Shown here piece by piece: positions 49,667-58,178 of a stretch of 64,000 nt of DNA (the stretch's first letter is position 1; the number at the start of each line of letters is the position of its first letter). The DNA lies in contig NZ_JACRTF010000001.1 in the NCBI RefSeq assembly GCF_014385165.1, positions 3,038,001 to 3,102,000 of the forward strand, read 5' to 3'. The translations under genes were made by a program, and so were the position numbers. Below the pieces are notes generated by a model that had not been told where the DNA came from, ran no database searches, and saw only the letters and a list, made by a program, of their open reading frames with translations. Origin of the DNA: Jilunia laotingensis (lineage in GTDB: Bacteria; Bacteroidota; Bacteroidia; Bacteroidales; Bacteroidaceae).

Positions 49667-50953
49667 TTAGAATGAATATTGAACCAATAAGTTCATTCTG
49701 TTGGCATGACGGGTGAGGTCATTAAAGTCAGTACGCCATCCTCTCAGATATTCGGCTCCGACTTGCAGATTGTTCGTTACGTTCCAAAATACGTTGGCAA
49801 CCAAGTATTGCCCTTTCCGGTAATATAATGGGTCTTCGCTGGGATAGCCATGCTCTGAATAAAGTCTTGATAAACTATAAGTTCCCGAAACGAATACGTT
49901 TTTAGTCAAGTTGTACTGCAATCCTGCGTACCAACCCAACATTGGAAGAGCTTGCATCTTTCCATTGTTTTCAGGATCGGGTACGAGGTCTACATTTAGG
50001 TTACTGAGGTCGTTCAAATACTGCCCGATTCCCTTACCATAGTTAAGCTGACCGTATATCTGCCATTTAGGAGTGACGGAAAATGTGGTAGATGCCTGCA
50101 AACCAAAGCCTGCCTTGGAATAAGCTTTCTGATGAACTTCACTTGAATAAGTCATGCTGCGGAGAATCGCTGCTACACGGATATGGCTGTTCTTTGCCCA
50201 GTTATATTGTGCGGATGCTGTAAAATCCGGCATACGTTGAGTCCCGATTGATAAATTGCTGGTTGTCGTGCCGTTTACCGCTGGCATTTCAGCCGCAATT
50301 CCTAGTTTCCAATTTTTTATTCCGCTATATAAATAACTCAGTTGGGTGGTCCGGTAGAAAGCGGAACCGTTTGGGCCGGCAAAGTCGATTGTTGGAGGCA
50401 ACGCTGCCAAATCCATGAAGTTACCATAACTGTATCCCAAGGTGAAGCCCAAGAACGAAGCGTATGCATTCTGAAGTTCAAGCGTCTTGCCATCGCCACG
50501 GAAGTTGGCGGCTGTATAAATAACAAAGTCCCCTAAATGCTTTGTGTGTCCTACCAATTTCAGGAAAAGTGTGGAGGTAGTAGGGTCCATTTGGAATTGG
50601 TTTCTAACATAAGATTCCCCTTTATTGGGGATTAGTGCCGGGTAAAAATCCACGTCTTTCACGATCCCTCCGAAATCATATTCGGCCGTTGCTCGTACAT
50701 AGCCTCCGATGCCCAAGGCGAATTTCCCTTGGCGGTCTGTCAAAAGGAAGCGGGGAGTATTCGGTTCTTGGAAGCGTTTTAAGCGTGTATCTTCCATGAT
50801 CCGTATGATTTCGTCTCCTGCTTTGTCCCTTGAGACGAACATAATCGAGTTTGGTTCTTCATCTTCGATGATTACTTTTTTCTGGGCATTTGCGCAGAGT
50901 GGCAGCAATCCGACCCCGAGTAGCAGGGCTACTGATCTAAATGTTGTTTTCAT
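49667..50953 (-). CDS. Outer membrane porin (DcaP/OprP-like)
   Basis: 428 residues. Signal peptide ends CANAQ. After a charged region (KRFQEPNTPRF) comes FALGIGGYVRATAEYDFGGIVKDVDF, which starts the barrel as in DcaP-like porins, then regular amphipathic strands and a terminal VQYSF. LALALPPTIDFAGPNGSAF-type loop with ALPPTIDFAG is a constriction-like segment. Substrate unknown. No -7 box recognised. Confidence 0.87.
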   Translation of the reverse strand: MKTTFRSVALLLGVGLLPLCANAQKKVIIEDEEPNSIMFVSRDKAGDEIIRIMEDTRLKRFQEPNTPRFLLTDRQGKFALGIGGYVRATAEYDFGGIVKDVDFYPALIPNKGESYVRNQFQMDPTTSTLFLKLVGHTKHLGDFVIYTAANFRGDGKTLELQNAYASFLGFTLGYSYGNFMDLAALPPTIDFAGPNGSAFYRTTQLSYLYSGIKNWKLGIAAEMPAVNGTTTSNLSIGTQRMPDFTASAQYNWAKNSHIRVAAILRSMTYSSEVHQKAYSKAGFGLQASTTFSVTPKWQIYGQLNYGKGIGQYLNDLSNLNVDLVPDPENNGKMQALPMLGWYAGLQYNLTKNVFVSGTYSLSRLYSEHGYPSEDPLYYRKGQYLVANVFWNVTNNLQVGAEYLRGWRTDFNDLTRHANRMNLLVQYSF

Positions 50954-51114
50954 TATAAGTTAAGTTTTAGGTGAATGTGCTAAGAACAACTTAAATGCGA
51001 AATGGTTGAAGATCGAAGGAAAAATAGCCAAATTTTGCGGAAATATTGCTATAGGATAAAAGTTGTAATTAGTCCATCTTTGCATCCGATATTAATATAG
51101 AAGACAAGACAACG

Positions 51115-51612
51115 ATGGATAAATTAACAAGTAAGATAGTAGCAATGGAATCGGAACTGCGTCACTTTGCATTCAAATTGACTGCTAATCAGGATTCTGC
51201 AAATGATTTGGTACAAGATTGCATGCTGAAGGCATTGGATAATAAGGAGAAATTCGTACATGCGCAAAACTTTAAAGGGTGGATGTATACCATTATGAGA
51301 AATCTTTTTATTAATAATTACCGTCGGGCTCTCCGCGAGACCGCCATGATAGATGATGATTACACCATCAGCCAGCAGAGTCTGATCGGGTCGGAAGATG
51401 CCGAACGGTTCGAATACATATATGATCTTAAAGAACTGTATAAAGTAATCAATTCTGTTCCAGAATCTATGAGACGTCCTTTTCTGATGTATGTAGCAGG
51501 ATTTAAATATAATGAAATAGCTGAAAAGATGGGGCTTCCGGTGGGAACGATAAAAAGCCGTCTGTTCTTTGTGCGGAAAAGGCTACAGAAAGATCTGAAG
51601 GATTTCTCGTAA
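51115..51612 (+). CDS. ECF-type RNA polymerase sigma factor
   Basis: 165 residues. Region 2 (MESELRHFAFKLTANQDSANDLVQDCMLKALDNKEKF ... NFKGWMYTIMRNLFINNYRR) and region 4 (VPESMRRPFLMYVAGFKYNEIAEKMGLPVGTIKSRLFFVRKRL) are complete. No anti-sigma factor or SusC lies beside it, so it is not the usual polysaccharide-locus sigma and may act in stress response. A weak -7 candidate CATCTTTG is at 51075-51082. Confidence 0.93.
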   Translation: MDKLTSKIVAMESELRHFAFKLTANQDSANDLVQDCMLKALDNKEKFVHAQNFKGWMYTIMRNLFINNYRRALRETAMIDDDYTISQQSLIGSEDAERFEYIYDLKELYKVINSVPESMRRPFLMYVAGFKYNEIAEKMGLPVGTIKSRLFFVRKRLQKDLKDFS

Positions 51613-51658
51613 ATCTAATGGAGGGGATTGTGTAATTTATGTAATTTGTACTCGTTCA

Positions 51659-51690
51659 TTTGCCTGTTTTCAAAAGAAGCCTTATCTTTG
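51659..51690 (+). promoter_or_regulatory. Promoter of the queuosine block
   Basis: TTTG 51659-51662 and TATCTTTG 51683-51690, 20 bases apart, giving a leader of about 70 bases before the transporter ATG. Confidence 0.7.
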
Positions 51691-51730
51691 CCGCCCGAAT
51701 TAATCAATGTATGATGCCGTGAATAGCGGT

Positions 51731-51765
51731 CGTGTATTCTAGAACACCACGTAAAAAACAGGAGT
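51731..51765 (+). promoter_or_regulatory. Candidate preQ1-I riboswitch
   Basis: CGTG (51731-51734) and CACG (51748-51751) form a short stem. The loop has TTCTAG..ACACC as in the B. subtilis queC aptamer. An A-rich TAAAAAACAGGAG tail (51752-51764) follows and holds the Shine-Dalgarno region. It lies just before a queuosine-precursor transporter gene. Confidence 0.6.
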
Positions 51766-52446
51766 ATGAAAGAAAAAGTATCAGTTCCCTTCATGTTGCT
51801 CGGCATATTATTCAATGTATGCCTGATAGCAGCCAATCTTCTTGAAACAAAAGTGATTCAGATCGGCAGTATCACGGTTACAGCCGGACTGCTTGTGTTT
51901 CCCATTTCTTATATTATTAATGACTGCATTGCCGAGGTTTGGGGCTTCAAGAAGGCACGCCTCATTATCTGGAGTGGATTTGCCATGAACTTCTTTGTTG
52001 TGGCACTTGGCTTGATTGCTGTTGCCATACCTGCGGCACCATTCTGGAAAGGGGAGGAGCATTTCGATTTTGTCTTTGGGATGGCACCCCGTATTGTAGC
52101 AGCCAGTTTGATGGCTTTTTTGGTCGGTTCTTTCCTCAATGCCTATGTCATGAGTAAGATGAAAGTGGCCAGTGGCGGGAAAAATTTCTCGGCTCGTGCC
52201 ATCCTTTCTACATTGGTAGGGGAAACGGCAGACTCGTTTATATTTTTCCCCATTGCTTTCGGTGGTATCATTGCATGGCCCGAACTGTTATTAATGATGG
52301 GAATACAGATTGTTTTGAAATCAATGTATGAAGTCATCATCCTTCCAGTTACCATCCGGGTGGTGAATGCTATTAAACGGATTGATGGCAGTGATGTATA
52401 TGATGAAAACATTTCATATAATGTCTTGAAAATAAAAGAAATTTAA
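51766..52446 (+). CDS. yhhQ: Queuosine precursor transporter (YhhQ/VUT-1 family)
   Basis: 226 residues with six hydrophobic helices. [31 protein letters not shown] is the family signature, with a second conserved [18 protein letters not shown]. YhhQ imports preQ0/preQ1. The purine-rich AGGAG is only one base from the ATG and lies in the riboswitch tail. queC starts 13 bases downstream, so uptake and synthesis are co-expressed. Confidence 0.92.
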   Translation: MKEKVSVPFMLLGILFNVCLIAANLLETKVIQIGSITVTAGLLVFPISYIINDCIAEVWGFKKARLIIWSGFAMNFFVVALGLIAVAIPAAPFWKGEEHFDFVFGMAPRIVAASLMAFLVGSFLNAYVMSKMKVASGGKNFSARAILSTLVGETADSFIFFPIAFGGIIAWPELLLMMGIQIVLKSMYEVIILPVTIRVVNAIKRIDGSDVYDENISYNVLKIKEI

Positions 52447-52459
52447 ACTTTATCCGAAC

Positions 52460-53134
52460 GTGAATAAAGAATCTGCTTTAGTTGTATTTAGCGGTGGACA
52501 AGATTCCACCACTTGCCTGTTTTGGGCGAAACGTGAATTTAAGAAGGTATATGCATTGAGTTTCCTGTATGGGCAAAAGCATAAAAAAGAAGTGGAACTT
52601 GCGAAGGCAATTGCCTGCGAGGCTGAGGTAGAGTTTGAAGTGATGGACGTATCTTTTGTCGGTCAGTTGGGACATAATTCTCTGACGGACACTTCGATTG
52701 CAATGGATCAGGATAAACCTGCCGGCAGTTTCCCGAATACGTTTGTGCCGGGACGTAATTTGTTTTTCCTTAGCATTGCAGCAGTCTACGCTCGTGAAAA
52801 AGGAATCAATCATATCGTTACCGGAGTCTCACAAACGGATTTCAGCGGATACCCTGATTGCCGGGATGCTTTTATCAAATCTCTCAATGTTACTTTGAAT
52901 TTGGCTATGGATGAGCAGTTTGTTATTCATACTCCATTAATGTGGATTGATAAAGCACAAACTTGGGCGTTGGCTGATGAATTGGGGGTACTCGAACTGA
53001 TCCGGCAGGATACATTGACCTGTTATAATGGAATTCAAGGTGATGGTTGTGGCCATTGTCCGGCTTGTAAACTGCGTCGTCAAGGTTTGGAAGAATATTT
53101 GAGGAAGAAAGACTCCATTGCTTTATCAGAATAA
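52460..53134 (+). CDS. queC: 7-cyano-7-deazaguanine (preQ0) synthase
   Basis: 224 residues, GTG start at 52460. ATP-dependent conversion of CDG to preQ0. The PP-loop [10 protein letters not shown] is at the N-terminus, [13 protein letters not shown] and [15 protein letters not shown] in the middle, and the zinc motif [20 protein letters not shown] at the C-terminus. Complete. queD and queE are not in this window. Confidence 0.97.
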   Translation: MNKESALVVFSGGQDSTTCLFWAKREFKKVYALSFLYGQKHKKEVELAKAIACEAEVEFEVMDVSFVGQLGHNSLTDTSIAMDQDKPAGSFPNTFVPGRNLFFLSIAAVYAREKGINHIVTGVSQTDFSGYPDCRDAFIKSLNVTLNLAMDEQFVIHTPLMWIDKAQTWALADELGVLELIRQDTLTCYNGIQGDGCGHCPACKLRRQGLEEYLRKKDSIALSE

Positions 53135-53203
53135 AAAAATAATATTGCATTCAATGTGCCTCTTTTATAGAGGTATGTGTTCAAGATAATAAATCTCATT
53201 TTT

Positions 53204-53659
53204 ATGGTCGAATTAAAAGATCAACTCTCTCTCTTGGGTGGAAAAACCGAGTATAAACAAGACTATGCTCCTGAAGTACTTGAAGCATTTGATAATAAAC
53301 ACCCGGAGAATGACTATTGGGTACGGTTTAATTGTCCCGAATTTACCAGTCTTTGTCCTATTACTGGGCAACCGGATTTTGCAGAGATACGCATTAGCTA
53401 TCTGCCGGATATAAAAATGGTAGAGAGCAAAAGTCTGAAGCTTTACCTGTTCAGTTTCCGTAATCATGGTGCATTTCATGAAGATTGTGTAAATATTATC
53501 ATGAAAGATTTAATCAAGTTGATGGACCCAAAGTATATTGAAGTTACTGGAATTTTCACACCACGTGGAGGAATTTCTATTTATCCTTATGCTAATTATG
53601 GTCGTCCCGGTACGAAATATGAGCAAATGGCGGCACATCGGTTGATGAATCATGAATGA
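53204..53659 (+). CDS. queF: NADPH-dependent preQ0 reductase
   Basis: 151 residues from ATG 53204, the usual type I QueF length; an upstream GTG at 53177 is rejected. Catalytic Cys in [12 protein letters not shown], the preQ0-binding ESKSLKLYL motif and HEDCVN region (Asp) are present. It reduces preQ0 to preQ1, the base inserted in tRNA. It follows queC by 69 bases. The gap 53660-54036 (377 bases) is AT-rich with no recognised feature. Confidence 0.96.
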   Translation: MVELKDQLSLLGGKTEYKQDYAPEVLEAFDNKHPENDYWVRFNCPEFTSLCPITGQPDFAEIRISYLPDIKMVESKSLKLYLFSFRNHGAFHEDCVNIIMKDLIKLMDPKYIEVTGIFTPRGGISIYPYANYGRPGTKYEQMAAHRLMNHE

Positions 53660-54036
53660 TGAAAAAGAAATGAGCAGATTCTTTAAATTTTGAAATTAAC
53701 AAACCAATAAGTATAATCGAAAACGGAGCAGGATTTTAGAGAAAGTCTTACGCGAAGGAAATTGGTAATGAGAAAGGATCTAAAAGAAGATTAGATGTAT
53801 AAATAAGTATGTATTAGTGTGATATGAAAGATTTTATAGGAAAATAAACATTACTTTTGATCTCTGATAAAGGATGTATTTTAAGTATATGTTAAATAAG
53901 TTCTTTCATATTGTAATAATACCTATTTTTATGGTGTAAAACGGCCTATGTTTACGACAACTATATACCAATTGGAAAAGTATATTAACAAGGTTAAGAA
54001 TGAGTTAGGCGTAAAATACTGAAAAATCATAATACT

Positions 54037-55863
54037 ATGGATAATAGATTGATACTATGCTGCTTAGTATTCCTTTTCACTTTGTTACCTGTGACTGCAC
54101 AGTCTATTGACAGTGATAATGTCATTATTACATCAGCGGAAGAAACTTATACTTTTTCGTTGGAATCGGGAAATCCGGTGCTTCATGTACGCCTTTCGAC
54201 TGAATATGAAGCGACAAAGGCAGGTGAGAGAATACAAGTGGCTACTTACTACGGCAAATACATTACGATTGATAAGGCAAGTGCCGGTAGCTTGTTTAAT
54301 AAGGCTTTGTACCAGCAGGTTATTCCTGAAAACGTGTTTTATGATGACACAAAAGTATGCTTCTTTAATCTTTATTTTGATCGAAAAGGGAAAAAAGCGG
54401 AAGTGACTTTTGAGAAAACTTATCATGACATACGCTATTTTACTTCCGTGTATTTGCCTGATATTTACTTTGTAAAACAGAAAAAGATTAATATTATCAT
54501 ACCTCCCGGATTAAATATCAATTTGCTTGAACAAAATTTCTCTTCAAATATAACGGTTAAGAAAGTGTTGGATGCGAAAACCGGGAATACGATTTATACT
54601 TATTTCGTAACTGATCAAAAACCCTTTAAGAAAGAATATTCTATGCCTGGCCGCGCTTTTGTCTATCCACATTTACTGGTGTTGGGTGCATTTATTTCAT
54701 ATCATGATTTATATCATTGGTTGAGTGGGCTGGTAGATACTGAAGATTCATCGGTTGTTCGACAGAAAGCTTTAGCAATTACCGAAGGGTGTCTTTCGGA
54801 GGAACAGAAGATCGAGGCTGTATATGCTTGGGTACAGAAAAATATTCGGTATATTGCGTTTGAAGATGGTGAATCGGGGCATAAGCCGGATCGCCCTTCG
54901 GAAGTGTTACGTAAAGGATATGGGGATTGTAAGGGGATGTCTGCTTTGCTTAAAGCATTTCTCGTTGCTTTACAATTTGATGCCCGTCTCTGTTGGATGG
55001 GTACGAATGAAATTGCTACTCGATTCACAGATGTACCAACACTGGCATCGGGCAATCATATGATATGCGCATTATTTTTTGGCGGAAAGAAATATTATCT
55101 GGATGCAACCATGAGGTATCTTCCGTTAGGTTATTATCCTTATCATATTCAAGGGCAACAGGTACTGATAGAGAATGGAGATAGCTGTATTGTCGATATT
55201 TTGCCGAGATCAGATGTTAATCAGAATACTGATAGTATTCATTACGAATATTCCTTAGAGAATGGCAGGCTGTCGGGAGTAGGGCGGGAGCAACTTTTTG
55301 GCGATTTGAAATGTTGTTTCTTGTTTTCATATGATGCTTTGGAAACCAGTAGACGGAGCGAATTCCTGAGCAGTCATTTTACTTTAGGAAAGACCGTTAA
55401 TAAAGTTACAGACATTCAACTGACAGGAAATGATCCTCAGGCATTGGCTTTGGAAATTGCATTCACTATCCATAATAATTCTTCTTGCCAGCAATTAGAC
55501 GATGAATATTATATTGAACTGGATCCCCAACTCGATTCTTATACTACACAAATAGATACGTTAAACCGGCAGCATGATTTTCATATGGCATTTCCTTACC
55601 ATTATGTGTGTGAGGTGATTCTAAAAGTGCCGCAAGGTTATAAGATATCCCATTTACCGGATCCGTTTGTCAGGAAGAATAAACAAGGGACTTTTAGTCT
55701 CTCTTATACAAAGAGAGCCGATAGTGTACTGTATCTCCGGGAAATAAGGATTCATAATCCTTTCATCCGTAGAGACGATTTTGTGACCTGGAATAAGGAT
55801 GTGAAACAGTTGATGGAAGCCGCTTCCGAACAGATTATTTTAATTAAAGATATATCAAAATGA
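54037..55863 (+). CDS. Secreted DUF3857/transglutaminase-like protein
   Basis: 608 residues. Signal peptide (ends PVTAQ), DUF3857-type beta domain (about 25-220), a transglutaminase core with Cys298 (GYGDCKG), His341 (SGNHMICA) and Asp356 (YYLDAT), the complete papain-like triad, then a C-terminal beta domain. Such proteins act in the periplasm or at the surface on peptides or cross-links. Overlaps the next gene by 4 bases. Confidence 0.88.
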   Translation: MDNRLILCCLVFLFTLLPVTAQSIDSDNVIITSAEETYTFSLESGNPVLHVRLSTEYEATKAGERIQVATYYGKYITIDKASAGSLFNKALYQQVIPENVFYDDTKVCFFNLYFDRKGKKAEVTFEKTYHDIRYFTSVYLPDIYFVKQKKINIIIPPGLNINLLEQNFSSNITVKKVLDAKTGNTIYTYFVTDQKPFKKEYSMPGRAFVYPHLLVLGAFISYHDLYHWLSGLVDTEDSSVVRQKALAITEGCLSEEQKIEAVYAWVQKNIRYIAFEDGESGHKPDRPSEVLRKGYGDCKGMSALLKAFLVALQFDARLCWMGTNEIATRFTDVPTLASGNHMICALFFGGKKYYLDATMRYLPLGYYPYHIQGQQVLIENGDSCIVDILPRSDVNQNTDSIHYEYSLENGRLSGVGREQLFGDLKCCFLFSYDALETSRRSEFLSSHFTLGKTVNKVTDIQLTGNDPQALALEIAFTIHNNSSCQQLDDEYYIELDPQLDSYTTQIDTLNRQHDFHMAFPYHYVCEVILKVPQGYKISHLPDPFVRKNKQGTFSLSYTKRADSVLYLREIRIHNPFIRRDDFVTWNKDVKQLMEAASEQIILIKDISK

Positions 55864-58058
55864 AATTCAATGTAATAACCCGGATTGTCAGTGTATTTCT
55901 ATTGTTACTTTTGCCTGTCTCTTCGTGGGCTGAAAATTATGACGAATATGCACGTAGGGTACGTGAGGAAGTATGGAGTTGGTCACTTCCCGAATTTGAA
56001 AAACGTGATATTCCGGATGAGTACAAGAATGAATCCGCTGTATTATTGGCTGTCTATAACCGGTTGAATGCTACCGGTAAGAATAAGTTTAATTGGGGTA
56101 AGTTTATGATGGCTACGGGTGCCATCAGTAAGGAGATCATCGCTGAAGAGGTTTATCGGGCAATGGTACGAATTAATGATAAAGCCGCTCTTGATGAGTT
56201 TTCAGAATTCGATTACCAGATGGAAAAGAAACAGATGTCTGGGATGAGCCGGAACAGGCAGCGGATTGTTTTCGGAGCGCGCATCATTAAACCTGATGGT
56301 ACGGTGCATGAAGTAGACCCTGATGAGGCTGTCAATGTGACCCGTGGTAAGAAAGATAAAGAGGACAGACAGAAACTCGCTATTCCGGATTTGCAAATAG
56401 GAGATATACTCGATTATTTTTTTCATGAAGAAATTCGTTTGGAAGATGCTCGTTTGGAACCTTATATCTATTGTTTCGTGGATCGGTATCCGATATTGAA
56501 CTATACTGTGCATTGTGAGATTGCACGTAAGTTGACTACCGAGTATCGTTCCATGAATGGCGCTCCGAGGTTTATTGAATCTTCCGATGCTGATGGAAAC
56601 ATCGTGTTAGATGCTACAGCAGCCAATTTGCCTAAACAACAGGATGCTTCTTTGTGGTATGTGCCGATGAGACAAAGTCCTATGATCTGTATGAATGTTT
56701 TAGACAATAATTTAGCATTCGAATATAAACCCAAAAATGCCCGTAAGTCCGGTGTTTATGGAAATCTTCCTGTTGCTGCCGTTCAGCAAGATGCGTTTTA
56801 TCTGATGGATAGGATGGCACGTGATAATTATATGTCTTGTGGCTATATGGTTAATAAAGTACGGAAAATGGCGAAACAATATCAGAAATCGCATCCTGGC
56901 ATTACAGAACAACAGTTGATGGATTATCTATATGAAGCGCTCATTTTTAATTGGCCCTCCGATCCGAATTATGGATCTAAGCGATTTGTTGTCTGTCTGC
57001 ATAAGTTAATGGAATCTTTTGATTTGTCATATATGGTAGGACTGGTAACCGGACGTAACATGGAGCGGATGGACGATCTTTTCCAGATGTACGATGTCAG
57101 TTTCCTTTTGATGAGGAAAGGAGATAAAAAAGCATATATGTACCCTGATATGTATGATGCCTCAGGAGTTTTACCGGATGGTTTTGAAGGAGAACCAGTC
57201 GTGTTGATTCCCGCTAAGAATATGGATTATGGTGCCGGAAGTCTTTTTTTGAAGGACACACTTCCCGCTTCTCTTGCGGTGGCTAATCAGTTCCGGGTCA
57301 AAATGGATGTATCCTTGAAAGATGATAATCCACTTGAGCTATCGATAGAGCGGAATATGGAACTCACCGGAGGAATGAAAGCGCCTTTTCAGAATCTGCT
57401 ACTAAATTATGAAGATTGGGATAAAGCGATGCGTCGTCGTTTGGAAATACCTGCAAGCTTGATAGAGGAATATACAAGAGAACATCGAAAGTATGTAGAC
57501 AATTTAATAGAAAGATTGGAAGAGGATAGAAAAGGATTGAAAAAGAGTTATTTGACGGAAGTTGCTATCTATCATGAGCAAGAGCCCAAGGAAATTATGA
57601 CATACCGGTTGGTTTGTCCGGGTGTAGTGGCGGACAGTGCTGTGCTGGTCTATGATGTGAAATATGTAATGGAGAATATGGTAAAAAAAGCGGGTGAGAA
57701 TTTGCTTTTATCTATAGGACAACTTATTGGTTGCCAACTGAATTTGAATGAGAATGGACGAAACCGTACGGAAGACGTATATATGCCCTGTGCGCGCCTT
57801 TTCAATTATGAAATAACATTTACTTTGCCGGATGGGTATCATATTAATGAAGGGAGTTTGGATAAGCTAAAGGTAAATGTACGGAATAGATGTGGCTTTT
57901 TTACTTCGGATATTGTTTTGACAGATCGGAAATTGGTAATGAAAATACAGAAACAATATATGAATGCTTATGAACCTGTATCTCATTGGCCTCAGTTACT
58001 TGAACTTATTGATGCTACTTCCGGTTTTTATTCGCAGGTGATGGTTTTAAGGAAATAA
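55860..58058 (+). CDS. DUF3857-type protein with degenerate transglutaminase core
   Basis: 732 residues. Signal peptide (ends SSWAE), a helical N-terminal part, DUF3857-like beta region (DYQMEKKQMSGMSRNRQRIVFGARIIKPDGTVHEVDP...), then a segment aligned with the core of the preceding gene. The YGDC position reads YGSK, and the NH position reads YD, so Cys and His are lost; Asp remains (MYPD). It ends in a beta domain and ...YSQVMVLRK. Probably a non-catalytic partner of the preceding protein. ATGA overlap implies coupled translation. Confidence 0.83.
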   Translation: MKFNVITRIVSVFLLLLLPVSSWAENYDEYARRVREEVWSWSLPEFEKRDIPDEYKNESAVLLAVYNRLNATGKNKFNWGKFMMATGAISKEIIAEEVYRAMVRINDKAALDEFSEFDYQMEKKQMSGMSRNRQRIVFGARIIKPDGTVHEVDPDEAVNVTRGKKDKEDRQKLAIPDLQIGDILDYFFHEEIRLEDARLEPYIYCFVDRYPILNYTVHCEIARKLTTEYRSMNGAPRFIESSDADGNIVLDATAANLPKQQDASLWYVPMRQSPMICMNVLDNNLAFEYKPKNARKSGVYGNLPVAAVQQDAFYLMDRMARDNYMSCGYMVNKVRKMAKQYQKSHPGITEQQLMDYLYEALIFNWPSDPNYGSKRFVVCLHKLMESFDLSYMVGLVTGRNMERMDDLFQMYDVSFLLMRKGDKKAYMYPDMYDASGVLPDGFEGEPVVLIPAKNMDYGAGSLFLKDTLPASLAVANQFRVKMDVSLKDDNPLELSIERNMELTGGMKAPFQNLLLNYEDWDKAMRRRLEIPASLIEEYTREHRKYVDNLIERLEEDRKGLKKSYLTEVAIYHEQEPKEIMTYRLVCPGVVADSAVLVYDVKYVMENMVKKAGENLLLSIGQLIGCQLNLNENGRNRTEDVYMPCARLFNYEITFTLPDGYHINEGSLDKLKVNVRNRCGFFTSDIVLTDRKLVMKIQKQYMNAYEPVSHWPQLLELIDATSGFYSQVMVLRK

Positions 58059-58059
58059 T

Positions 58060-58165
58060 ATTTAAAGGGGAACTTAAAATCTGTTTATATTTTCCTTCGA
58101 AAAGAAAACCGAGCAGATTTGACATAGGATCTTATTAATATAAAAGAATAAGTTCCCCTTTAAAT
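58060..58165. terminator. Complex inverted repeat between convergent genes
   Basis: Perfect 17-bp arms 58060-58076 and 58149-58165 enclose a 72-base loop with a second stem (AAATCTG/CAGATTT) and a third (CTTTTC-like). It is 1 base after the upstream stop and 13 before the downstream stop. Confidence 0.75.
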
Positions 58166-58178
58166 TTTGATTTAAAGG

